This document shows, piece by piece, positions 1 to 10,352 of a DNA stretch of 64,000 bases (positions are counted from its first letter, which is position 1; every line of letters starts with the position of its first letter). The notes beneath the pieces are model-generated. The model searched no databases and had not been told where the DNA came from. It worked only from the letters and a program-made list of their open reading frames with translations. The position numbers and the translations under genes are program-made. The DNA comes from Glossina fuscipes (taxonomy: Eukaryota; Arthropoda; Insecta; Diptera; Glossinidae). The stretch lies in assembly GCF_014805625.2 (NCBI RefSeq), contig NW_023998421.1, forward strand, positions 6,951,426-7,015,425, given 5' to 3'.

Positions 1-1062
1 CAAAACGTTTTAACAGATGGAGAATCTGTGAAAAAATCAAACATTTTACAAGATGATTCGATGTCTGCAAACTTCAATTCGTCAGGAAGTAAATTAAAAA
101 AAGTAGAAGTACGTATTGCCTACAACTATATCGGCAAATGTGGTACTTTAGTCAAAAAGAAAGCTGCGGCCGATAACTTAGAAAAGCTTACAGATGAAGA
201 CTTTATAGTGAAAAATAAAATAACTTCAGAGGAAAACTTGTCGCCAAACTTAGCAAAAGCTTGTTGTATGTCTACTCAAAAATTGCTTAAACAGCGTCAT
301 GAATATGTGCACGGCGAAGAAGATTATTCCAAGGATGAGTCGAAAAATATTTCCGATATCACCTCTTATACTTCCCCCATCACCAAACGGTGTCAACAAT
401 TGTTGGAATTACGTTCAAAATATAAAGAAGACCAAGCCGATATGAAAAAGTCATCCTTTTTGGGAACTAGTATGCCCAGCGTTGAAAACCATAATAAATC
501 CGTGGGCATAAAAAAGAATAGGCGCATATTACAAAAAGGACGTATTTCTGTCGACTCGTCTTCTTCTATGAAGTACCAGAAATGTGAATCTTTGCAACAA
601 GCAAGTTTGCCTAACCAAAATAAAACCAGGCAAGCCACACATCAGTCTTACATTAGAAGCTCAAAAAACGACCGATCAGCTTTTTACATGCACTCCGCCA
701 TGAGAGATGACAAAGAAAATGTGAGACAGAAATCCATAAAAACGGGAAATGAGATTACTTCAAATGTCTTTAGTGTAAAAAATACAAGAAGTGAGCAAGA
801 AAAGTTTTCTAACTCCCGCAAGTTAAAACCGGCTAAAGAAGTTAATCCAAGGAATGTTAAAAAGAATTCGGAGTTTCCATTTCGTGATCCAATCTTGGTG
901 CCGGTCGGTTTCAACGTTTCTGGTTTACCTAAATACCGTAACGAAGAATTTCGTTGGCATCAGAGGAAAACAACAGAATTCGATAAATTAGCCAAGAGTA
1001 CGGAAATGAAGAAAGAGGTTTTTGCAAAAAAAAACAGAAGAAATCAATTTGATTACAAGTAA
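1..1062 (+). CDS. 3' part of an unrecognised basic, low-complexity protein gene (5' end outside window)
   Basis: Frame 1 is open from the first base to TAA at 1060-1062, so the gene starts before the window. The first in-window codon with start potential (GTG at 28) is not a real start. The 353 visible residues are Lys/Arg/Ser/Asn-rich, with no signal peptide or membrane segment, which suggests an intracellular, largely disordered protein. A KEN tripeptide lies at visible residues 238-240 (bases 712-720); KEN boxes can be APC/C degradation signals, but a single tripeptide is weak evidence. The C-terminal ~70 residues (from PILVPVGFNVSGLPKYR) look more ordered and are the likely conserved part. 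I do not recognise the family. The coding sense probably continues past 1062 in another frame (see next entry). Confidence is high that this is coding and low on identity. Confidence 0.8.
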   Translation, partial: QNVLTDGESVKKSNILQDDSMSANFNSSGSKLKKVEVRIAYNYIGKCGTLVKKKAAADNLEKLTDEDFIVKNKITSEENLSPNLAKACCMSTQKLLKQRHEYVHGEEDYSKDESKNISDITSYTSPITKRCQQLLELRSKYKEDQADMKKSSFLGTSMPSVENHNKSVGIKKNRRILQKGRISVDSSSSMKYQKCESLQQASLPNQNKTRQATHQSYIRSSKNDRSAFYMHSAMRDDKENVRQKSIKTGNEITSNVFSVKNTRSEQEKFSNSRKLKPAKEVNPRNVKKNSEFPFRDPILVPVGFNVSGLPKYRNEEFRWHQRKTTEFDKLAKSTEMKKEVFAKKNRRNQFDYK

Positions 1063-1250
1063 AGCCTCCAGAATGTGCAAAAAAAAGAATGAATTTCTTA
1101 CGGGAAGTTTCAATGACAGGGAGCGAAAAACTTGAAAAGTACGATTTGTCATGGAGCAAACAAGTGCCGACCTGGATGATCGAAAAATCATCACGAAATA
1201 ATAAATCTGATGACACTTTTAATTTCAATAAGCATATAAAAATACCGTAA
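1053..1250 (+). other. Continuation of the first gene in a shifted frame (frame break or short intron)
   Basis: Frame 3 is open from 1053 to TAA at 1248-1250 and reads like more of the same protein, including VKPPECAKKRMNFLREVSM and then EKLEKYDLSWSKQVPTWM. One extra base near 1059-1062 would join it to the upstream frame. Alternatively, a 65-bp intron with GT at 1059 (CAA|GTAAAG) and AG at 1122-1123 joins the frames as ...FDY-N-EKLEKYD.... That acceptor is poor, because a better-looking CAG at 1117-1119 lies just upstream and would be out of frame. AATAAA follows 40 bases after 1250, which fits 1250 being the true end of the gene. Confidence 0.6.
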
Positions 1251-1289
1251 CTTTTTTCTTTGCTCCCATTGTGCTACTTTTTTCATATT

Positions 1290-1295
1290 AATAAA
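1290..1295 (+). terminator. Poly(A) signal AATAAA of the first gene
   Basis: This canonical AATAAA lies 40 bases after the shifted-frame stop at 1250 and 228 bases after the stop at 1062. The spacing supports a transcript whose coding part ends at 1250. Confidence 0.5.
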
Positions 1296-1400
1296 GAATA
1301 TTTCGTTCTTTTACATAAAGTAAAAAAAAACACATCTTAACGTTTGTACAAAGTTAGGAGAACCCGAGCTTACCTTAGACAGAAAGAAAGAAAGTGGACA

Positions 1401-1720
1401 AAAACAAGCAAAAAATCAATAAGGGTATTATAGAGGGCCACGACCCTCCATTAAATACCTTACCGACTGCTCAAGACTTTATACAAGAAATGGTCGGAAA
1501 AGTGATCCAATTCGAACCATTTACGGTACTGTTTGAATTTGGAAAAATGTCGGAACGAAAATATTCATGAAAATATCTCAAAAATTGCAACCAGTGGGTT
1601 AAACACACGGATAGTGAGTCCGAATCGATCAGTCTATTACAAGATGGGTCTATCTCAAGTCCCGTTGCTTGTCAGATATCCATCCGTTGCATAGCTGTTG
1701 TACAAATGTTGTCCCTCCTC
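1401..1720 (+). repeat. Family-1 dispersed repeat, copy A (right-end part)
   Basis: It opens with AACAAGCAAAAA, as the copy near 46.67 kb does. It then carries AAAGTGATCCAATTCGAACC (about 1499-1518), matching AAAGTGATCCGATCC in the 41.9-kb copy. It ends with GGGTCTATCTCAAGTCC at 1644-1660, shared almost exactly with 42046-42062. It is diverged and non-coding. The copy is assigned by comparison inside this window only. Confidence 0.6.
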
Positions 1721-2106
1721 TGTAGTATGCCCAACAAGGCGTATGAAGGTCCGCAAACAGAGATAAGTAGCTTCCCCCTTTGTAGCTACCTTTAGCTTTG
1801 CTAACTTCACCATTCCCTATCAAAGCAAAACAATTACAATCTCATTTATAGGATTGAAAAATTGAACATAAGAATCTTTCTTAAATACTCGACCAGCGAC
1901 TTTGGCGATCGTTGCAGCGCTGCTTATCACATTTGGGCTCCCTGTTTTCGACATAAAACAATAGCAGCTATTCCCAACACGTCAATACACTATGCCGATA
2001 TGAAAATTAATCAAAGTCTGCATACCAAGTCCGATGTTTTTTATGATGTTTTCATGCAATTCTGCAATCATAATCGATAGATTTAATATCATGCAACATT
2101 TAGAAG

Positions 2107-2180
2107 CACTTGAGATGGACCCCTCTTTTATTATACCGATTTAAGCTTGTCTCTCCATCTATCTTATTGATACCAAAAGT
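2107..2180 (+). repeat. Family-1 dispersed repeat, copy B (left-end fragment)
   Basis: CTTGAGATGGACCC at about 2109-2122, followed by TTATTATACCGATT, matches the left end of the better copy at 41695 (CTTGAGATGGACCC...ATTATACCGATT). Only the left end is recognisable. Confidence 0.6.
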
Positions 2181-2669
2181 GAGGCACCAGTAAAAACTTA
2201 TAAATGGTCCTGCTATGTTTTAACGTTTTGGCTATCTTCATACACATAAATTTATATGTACTTCATATACCGTGTAACAGTTGAACATAATTATTGCCCA
2301 TACAAATAATGAGAATAAAAGATCAAGCAATTACATGAAAACTATTATAACTAACAGCACTACGACGTTACTGATAACAGATACTAAGATTTTATTAGTT
2401 TTTATTTTAAAGGTTCTGGGTGGTGTTGTCTCTCTCTTTACATATAGCGAACGCTTCGATGGATTACAGTTAAAACGAATTAATTTATGTTATTATTTAA
2501 CGATAATGACTAGAACTAATGCAACCAAATCGGGCTTATATTCCAAAGCAACAGAGAAGAAAAATAGTGTTCAGTTGAATAAATTCTACTCTTCATAGTA
2601 CACTTAAGATGATGTAAATGAAAGGAAAACCGATGATTTAATTTTATAAACGTACAAATTTATAATGTT

Positions 2670-2700
2670 TATATATATATATATATGTATATGTATACAT
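2670..2700. repeat. TA-rich microsatellite
   Basis: An alternating AT tract of 8 units is followed by GTATATGTATACAT. It is an ordinary simple repeat. Confidence 0.85.
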
Positions 2701-4732
2701 AAACAAGTTGTATATTATTATTATTTGTTCTGCAAAGTCTGCAAACTTGTGGCTATCGCACGCAATGACTGCTGACAATCGCAAGTGAATATTAAGAGAA
2801 TGACCCGTAGCCTATAAAAAGCACATAATTGTTATCATTAACTCCGTAAAGTTTAAATCATCACAACGAACGGAATTTATGAAAGGATATTCCCCGCACG
2901 TACTGTAAGTTAATTAACGAAGTTCCTGATAAAGCAAGTATTAATATATTTACACATTTACCTTCGGCAAGCTAAAAATATTTACCCAATTATCGCAACT
3001 GTTTACTTCAACCACGTGCTTCGTGCGTTCATGTGTGCATTCACAGAACATAGCAATGCGTCACGCTATAGAAGAAAGGGAGAAAATAATATTTACCTTA
3101 AGGTGAATCTTTTGTAGTCTGCGTAAAAAAAATTGGTTATAATGGCCAGCCAGTTATCAGCCAATTGCCGCCATTTTTGAAAGTATATTTTAAAAGGCTC
3201 GGCGATCTATTTGTAAAAAGTTTCAAATCATTATAAACTTTCGGATAATAGTTCCAGATAACTGTTTGCTGTGGACAAAACATCCGTCATTCATATTCCA
3301 TCTGCTTAGATCGCAAGTAAAGAGCGATTAAGAGCGGGTCAAAGTATTTTTTCGCTTTAACTTTACACGGCCATCGGTATTAGCTTTCAGATCATTAACT
3401 ATGTATGGCAAAATGTCAGTTATGACCATAACACTGGACGATAAATCAAATATAGACTTTGTTATCTAAGAATATTTACGTCTGCTTTTAACGTCCTCTC
3501 GACCGTAACCGTACCAAGAACAGAGGACAAACAAACAAAGTAAACGGTCGGCAGATAAGTGAAGGGACGGACACAAGTAAATACCATTAGAATGTTACAT
3601 ATCTCAGGAGTAAATGCATTTCATAGGTTCCTTGAACTATAATTCTGGATGTTGCAAGGATAAGGATGCACTTAGCATTCTTCGGCGTTGGGTAAAAAAA
3701 TTACAAAGTGGGGAAGAGAAAACTTTTATTTATGTCATGAAATCGTTGGCAAGTATGTATTTAAATACACAAAATGCAATCACGTATTATTTATAATTGA
3801 TATTTCATATTATGACAAGATTTTTTAATAAATGTCACGTGCTTTTATTTACAATATACACAAGCATACGTGTACGTTGTATGCGAGCACATACAAGGTA
3901 GATATAACGAAATTGTTTTTCTCAATAATAAAATCGTAATAATGTAACATATCTTCTTTCGTTCGCTTTATATTTTTGATTAATTTAAATACAAATATAT
4001 AAGAAAAATACGTCTATGTTATATACACTAGAAGTGCGAATATGTGACTTCGTTGTTTTGCAAGTACTACCACAGATTGCTGAATGCAATTGTGATTTCT
4101 TCATTTGAAGGTTCTATGTCTAAGCTATAGGCACTGCGTAAATTATCGCTCTAAACAATATATAAGAAAGTTCCCTAGAACCTTGAATAGGTGTACTTCT
4201 CTCAAATATAAAAATGATTCGCGGAAAATGGTACTTTTCCAACTTAGTTCGAGAAGAGTAGTGCTACCGTTTTTCATTTGGGAATGATGAACAGTGGATA
4301 AATTGTGTTGACAGGACAGGAACGCTACTAACAAAAAATTGATGGCATCCTTCGTTTGCGAAGAAATTGTTAGGTATCAAGGAAAAGTTATTTGGATTGG
4401 ATTTCATTGTCAGAAATAAAAATTTTATTTTGATTTTGTGAGCATTCTAAGAATACATTTCTTAGGTTAATGATAAAGAGCGCAGCGCGTAGACGAAAAA
4501 TTGAAAGTTTGGAAATTGAACAAATTATCTGATAGTAATATTAATGCAAAATTCATAAGAGAGTAGGTAAACTCTAAAAAGCCAATGGCAAACGTTATAA
4601 AAAACTTGTTTGCAAAAGCATCTGAGGCTGTAAAAAACAGTTTTCTAACATAACAGTGCCTAGCATTCTTCTTTCTGAATTGCGTCCTCTTATGCGGTAC
4701 CTCTATTGCTGGGAATACATAGGAAAAAAAGG

Positions 4733-4758
4733 GCCTTTATAAATGTATTTATAAAGGC
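4733..4758. other. Perfect hairpin, 12-bp arms, 2-base loop
   Basis: GCCTTTATAAAT, then GT, then ATTTATAAAGGC gives two exactly complementary 12-base arms. It stands alone in non-coding DNA. No flanking repeat or target duplication is obvious, and its role is unknown. Confidence 0.8.
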
Positions 4759-5376
4759 AACTATTAATTCTTCTCTTTAAGCATCCGTTTCTTCACAAGC
4801 AGAAAGTAAGCGAAACTAATTCATTTGCTAACAATTTTGCTAATTATTGCGGAATTATAGCAAAAATAATATCAGAAGATCTGGTTTTGTTCATTTTATC
4901 CTGCTTAAGGCAAAGAATAGGTTTGTTGGATTGCGCTGGAGGTTTCCCTTCATACATTATCCTTTTCGACCAAGAAGATAGAGAGAGTCCCTCGTGTAGC
5001 TCTTGCCTATTTTCTTCGATTTTCAGTAACGCCTCCCAAGTGGGAATCATGTTCTCTACATTATGTTACGTGCACAAGATAGGCATGTCACGTGTCGACA
5101 ATGTTTACTTGAAACTAAATCACCAATAAGTATCATGTTCGTTTGTGTTGAACATTTGTGTCTGCTAACAATGTTAATAAAGGTCATCAAAGGCAAATCC
5201 ATTGAGTAATTTGAGGCATGTCCCCTAATTGGAAGATTGTGGTTTCCGTGCAAACACATTAAGGGGAAATTGTAGCGATAAAAAAATTACGTTAAATGTT
5301 TATCTTTCTAAGAAATTAAGGAATAAACTAAAATGTACCAGTGCTCGTATGTTGAAAAATTGAAAAGAGAATCTAT

Positions 5377-5408
5377 AAAATGCATCTGCATGCATTGCAA
5401 TGCATTTT
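5377..5408. other. Inverted repeat built on ATGCAT
   Basis: AAAATGCAT (5377-5385) and ATGCATTTT (5400-5408) are exact 9-base inverted arms around a loop that itself contains another ATGCAT-like word. It is probably a chance low-complexity palindrome. Confidence 0.6.
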
Positions 5409-6686
5409 TCAATATTTTACAAAACTACACTTCAATTGTAAGAACAAGGAATATTTTAAAGTTTCATATTCCGCTGAGAGATCGGAATGGCTGTGGCTTC
5501 GATCGCGAATAAACAATTTTTGTAGGCAGTCTCCAAGCAGTTTTTGACGTCTTAAGGATATGAGACATATTTTATTATAGCCGCATATACAAAATTTATT
5601 TTTCGTATTCTTTTTTTGACATATTTTCACTTTGTTAAATGCCTAGATAATCATTGCAAAAATTTTTTCAAAGAAAGAAAAATTTGTGAAACTAATTAAA
5701 TGTTTCAATAGATTCTTCATAAAATTGTTAGTGAGTTATTTTGTAGCTGTATACACGGAGTAAACGAATAACATTTGAACATGTTTTCGTAGATTAGATT
5801 ACCTCAATGTTTATACATAAAAAAAAAAAAACAAAAAAACATCATCATCATCAACATGAACACGACATTATGAATATCAATGAAAGGATATTCAATATAT
5901 TTCATAAATTTTCTGAATATTGTGCACGTGTTTCAGTTCATTTTAAATATGGTTTCACAATTAAACATAATTGGGTTTCTATGGTTTCATATCAGTATAA
6001 ATGTGAAATGTATAAATATTATATATATCAATGTCATCAAATTATTAAATGAATTTCATCTAAATATTGCTTAATTAATGCGGCATAAACCATATACGAT
6101 ATCGACTAACAGAATGCTTCAGTGAAATACCCGAACCAGTGTTGACTGAAAACATCGTCTAGAAACCTTTGATATAAAACTGAATTTTGTATTCTCTGCA
6201 TATGTAATTTCCACAAATTAAAGGCATTAAGCACAAAGCACCAATTATATGATATTCTATAACAACATGTAGGGCATGTAACATTTTTTTTCACAAAACA
6301 TTTCGATAATTAAATTTACTTCATAATAGTTTTGGTTATGTCCTATGTTGTTGAAAATAAACTCAAAACATATCAATGTTTGGTTTAAATTATGAGTTGA
6401 TTGAAAAAGTCACAGCGCAGTATTTGCTATGGGAAAGGTGTTATATAGTTTTGAACAAAATATAAACAATCGTTGCTTATAGCACTTAATATTTGTCCTT
6501 AAACACCTGAAAAACTAATCATAACTTTAAGTGCATATTTTTGAGATTTTAACAAAACGAAAACGTTCAACAAGTCTGTCAAAATATCGATCGAAAATTC
6601 AGCAAAATTATTTATTAGGGGCATTCAACCAAGTTGAGCATTTTTACGGGCCCTTCATACATAATATCTTACTTCGAAAAAGTCCT

Positions 6687-6923
6687 TCAAAAGGCCCGTT
6701 GTCCACGGGTGTTAAAGCACACGTTCCCCCCCGCCGCTTGGATAGAGAAGTGGCGCTGGCGAGCCAATTCTTTGCTAAAGAAACGATGAGAGTCCATAAT
6801 TGAGGTGCCTCCTTGGTCAAATTTTTTGATGACTTCTAAACATTCAGAAAACGTTAGTCGCTGCATGATGGGACTGCAAATTGCACTGGATAGTTGCACA
6901 TCGGGAGGCACGCGGGAAAACAC
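6687..6923 (-). pseudogene. Coding-like relic, possibly a helix-turn-helix (CENP-B/pogo-like) N-terminus
   Basis: The minus frame has 78 residues and its base composition is less AT-rich than its surroundings. The stretch RLTFSECLEVIKKFDQGGTS followed by IMDSHRFFSKE resembles the consensus of psq/CENP-B-type DNA-binding domains of pogo/tigger transposases (leucine, 'EVIK', acidic-Gly, 'SI'). This is from memory of the family pattern, not an alignment. The frame ends at 6687 without the expected second half. Minus-strand frames just upstream (to ~7134) look coding-like but are out of register, so a decayed transposase is more likely than a gene. Chance is not excluded. Confidence 0.25.
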
Positions 6924-7211
6924 ATTTGAAAGAAGAATTTACAATTTTAAAAAGTATCTCTCTCAGTGAAAGATGCTTCATAAAAGAGATTATTATTTTT
7001 GGCAAAATTCTCGACAAGTATTCCTGAACTGTTGTTTTTAAAGCTAGTTGCTCTGTGGATGTCTCCCATACATCTAACATGGTCATGGTCACAAAGAAGT
7101 GGACGGAAAAAGATGGTGGGTGACCGCAGCGCAAGGAGGTGTGAGCCCGATACGTAAATGTTATGCCTTTACCTCGGGCTACGCAGTTAGCCTACCCAAT
7201 GAGCCAATACC

Positions 7212-7320
7212 GTGTGCATATCTTTGTGCATTTCGTTAAACTTCACGAAACTCCCGCATGCACCTTCTTGCCCTTTTTGTTTTACTTCACGCAGCTCCCG
7301 TGTGCACGCTTTTGTGCATG
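7212..7320. repeat. 44-bp tandem repeat, about 2.5 diverged units
   Basis: ACTTCACG...CTCCCG recurs at 7240 and 7284, a spacing of 44. GTGTGCA...TTTGTGCAT recurs at 7212 and 7300, a spacing of 88, or two periods. The repeats are imperfect and relatively GC-rich for the region. Confidence 0.65.
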
Positions 7321-9171
7321 CCGAAAACCGTTAATTTTCATTTCTTTCCAAATAAAGAATGCCTTCACATGCAGTAATCGACTAAAATCCAGAATATATG
7401 GAGTCCAATAAAATTAGTTAAACAAGGAATTTTAATTGACAGCATAACTCTATAAATGGTGTAATATTCATGCTGACAACTTTGATAGGAGCGTACATTT
7501 ATCGAACTATCTGTACATTGCGAAATGGAGAATCTGTGGTACCGTAGACCACCTAACAAACTAAAACAAATAAACCTGAATGTAAATGAATATAGATATC
7601 GTCGGCAGGCATAAGTATAGCTGGAAATGTGGAATCCCAATAAAAAATAGAAACGTTACAATGATTTCAAAAGTCCATGAAGTTGCAAACATAATGTGTT
7701 AACGTGCTTTCGAAAAAATTTTTTTTAGGAAAAGTAAGACCTTATATGAGGAAAAGGTTCAATTTTAGGCACTTGAACTTGAGAGCTGCTACATGGTAGC
7801 AATTTGACATGAAGACTAACCGACACCAATCTGGACTACGTAGATCAAATTTTTGAATTTCTCCCTGGAAAGGCGTTCCCATTGAATGTGGGCCTTTATG
7901 TGCCAATAAAGTGGAATTTTTAACACCTTTAGACGAAAGCAGATTAAGAATATTAAAAACATTAAGAAGAAAATTACGATCAAGTCAGTTTATGTTTGGA
8001 TATCCGCTCCCATATAGATGCTCTTATGCTTTGATATGGAAGCTGAATATAATTTCTACAATTTTGTTAGCAACATAAAGGAAGAGGCAAATTGAAGCCA
8101 TGTCAAAAATGCAACGGTCGTTCTTACCCAACTATAATGGCTTGACTTGTTTTTTTTTTTTTTCAGCAACTTGGGTAAGCAATTAAAGTGAGTTTTGCAA
8201 ATTTGGTTTGTGGATTGCCATATATTAGAGTACGTCCCAATTCTTAATTTCTGCTCATTGATGGTAGATTCTGGAGTGAATTCAATTGATTTTTAATATT
8301 CCCCTCGCTCCAGTAACGAAAATTTTGCATGTTGACGTAGCCACTAATAAAAGAAATGTCTCTGATCTAAGCAGATTATTTTCCAACTAAAATCCCGTCC
8401 TTTTTTAATGAATTCTAGACCATAAATTGGAAACATATAAAATATACATTTAGAGCTGGAATGAACATTTTAAGCAGTATCACTCTTAATGAAAGATCCT
8501 TGATATGATAAGCAGCACTCGCAAGTCTATTTCAAGACATCTCAGGCGAATTAAATTCTGATTCCAATAAGAAAAGCAAAAAAATATACGTGAGAAGAAA
8601 ATAATCAAAAATACAGTGTATCAGGACTAAAGAAAAGTCTACATATGCGTTGACCCAATGCGGTCGTTGCATTGACGAGGAAGGCATCTATTTTTTGTAC
8701 AGAAAACAACAACATTTTTTTTTCATTTAAAATTCTCTATTATTTTTTCGATATGCTGTATATACACATATCTGCTATAAAGTTTTATGACCGCATGTGA
8801 AACATTCGAAAAGTTTGCTTTTACACAAAATATAAAATTTTGTTCAGTAAATATTCATATTTTCGTAAAAGTTTGCGCTTTTCAAAACTTATGTGACATA
8901 GAAAATAGATAAAAAAGTTATAATAATTATAATCTAATTATATAACATGAAATTTTATATTAATTTTCATATGATATTCTAAGGTATTAAATGTGGCGTA
9001 ATATAAAGAACAGACTTAAGCGTAATGTCTGTATATCTATCAATTTTTTTTCATCGTAATACTGAACATCAGCTCGGAGTTACACTCCGAAAGTCCCTTC
9101 TTGTGTTCATTTAATCTGTAGTTAATGTTTCTTAACTATTGTATAAACTATTTTTATACTAATCACCGTAG

Positions 9172-9575
9172 GTTGGTGGGCGTATTCATTTTGCGAAAAC
9201 GTTTGCACCGCCCAGAAGGAAGCTTCAAAGGCCCCACAAAGTATATATATTTTTAATCATTATCAAATTCTCTATTGATTTTAACATGTCCGTGTTAAGC
9301 GATCTTCTTTTTTAAATTCGAAATGCACCTAAGCAAGTGCGTGTGTTCACCTGTTCATCTGCCCAACTGTATAAAATCTTTAGTAAACATCGCTTATAAA
9401 TTTGCAAAAGAATTTGAATTAGCACAAGCAGACACCTTTCCGTCCTCTGTCTGCTACTCGTACACTACACAAACACACGATGTAAATTTTTCAAAATGTG
9501 TTCTAGAAAAATAGGATAAGGGTAATGGGTATAGAAGCTTCGGTTGCAACCGAACATAATTTTCTTACTTGTTTA
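9172..9575 (+). repeat. Family-2 (mini-me-like) repeat, copy a, near full ends with an internal deletion
   Basis: The left end has ATTCATTTTGCGAAAACG and then GCCCAGAAGGAAG, shared with the copies at 49.7, 59.0 and 60.7 kb. A TA tract (AAAGTATATATAT) then a short core and AACATGTCCGT give the TA-plus-GTCY layout described for dipteran mini-me elements (from memory of that family). An internal word TTTGCAAAAGAATTTG (9402-9417) recurs at 50288. The right end has AAGGGTAATGGGTATAGAAG and then CGGTTGCAACCGAACATAAT, followed by TTTTCTTACTTGTTT. The short open frame inside is repeat sequence, not a gene. Confidence 0.7.
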
Positions 9576-10230
9576 TATCAACTGCTTACTCTTTACTGAA
9601 GCTATCCGAAAAGAGACAGACTAACACTAATTGAATTAGTGAAGGATATGTGAAGTAGCTTGATTATTGCAACCTTTTCCTTCTTTTTTAATACGTTCGG
9701 GGGCTGTACAAATTTGACTGACATCCAAAAATTTATTTTATCAATTTATTTTAAAATTAGGTGTGAAGGGTAGTTAGGTAACCATTTTTTAACCATTACG
9801 TACAACGAATGCTATAGCGTTTAAGTTCATATTCGTCACATTTTTCAATTAGTTTGGATGCTAAAGCTTTTATATAAAAGAAAGCATGAGAAAAAAGGGC
9901 AATGAGAGACTGTGCGCTCTTTCTAGAAAATTAAAGGCATTTTGAGTAAATTTGTAGACACCTAGAGAGAAAATAAAATAATATGGGAAAGCCTAATCTC
10001 GTAAATGTTAGTAGGACAACGCTAAAGAATATATTCGTGTTCTTTTAACACAATATTTAATGTCAGTTTTCGGCCTCAAAGTAACTTTACTGATACATCT
10101 GTGGAAAAATGGCATTGGGTTGGTAATCATCATTTTTAGGACAAAATTTACGATCAAATCTGTAATGATGTTAAATGAACCTAAAACAACTTTCGGAAAT
10201 GATGTTAAGGAAGTATGTAATTCATAATAT
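9576..10230. other. Upstream flank of adenosine kinase, nothing recognised
   Basis: AT-rich sequence between the repeat end and the presumed 5' untranslated region of the kinase gene. I see no open frame of note, no repeat copy and no TATA box close to a likely start site. Confidence 0.6.
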
Positions 10231-10237
10231 GTCAGTT
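10231..10237 (+). promoter_or_regulatory. Possible initiator (TCAGTTT) for adenosine kinase
   Basis: GTCAGTTTC fits the arthropod initiator pattern TCA(G/T)T(T/C) and would give a ~120-base 5' untranslated region before the ATG at 10353. No downstream promoter element is evident at the expected +28 position and no TATA box is upstream. The motif is short and common, so this is only a suggestion. Confidence 0.2.
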
Positions 10238-10352
10238 TCTGTTTTGATAATAATCACTGACATTTATTTTTGTTAATTCAAGAGCTGCGTAAATAAATAT
10301 TTTTCACGAAAGCCACAAAAGTGCAAAAATATTAAATAAATAAATTTAAATA

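Larger units (their letters stand above)
1296..9171. other. Intergenic region, 7.9 kb, no supported gene
   Basis: This AT-rich sequence lies between the first gene and the repeat upstream of adenosine kinase. It holds two family-1 repeat pieces (about 1401-1720 and 2107-2180), a TA tract (2670-2700), two perfect hairpins (4733-4758 and 5377-5408), a minus-strand coding-like relic (6687-6923) and a 44-bp tandem repeat (7212-7320). A long T tract ending in TTTCAG at 8145-8164 resembles a splice acceptor, and GTAAGC follows 8 bases later, but no open frame supports an exon there. Other short open frames look accidental. Confidence 0.6.

Noticed and set aside
393..1228. Minus-strand frames opposite the first gene
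   Set aside because: Shadows of the + strand coding sequence.
9323..9514. 63-codon + frame
   Set aside because: Inside family-2 repeat copy a.
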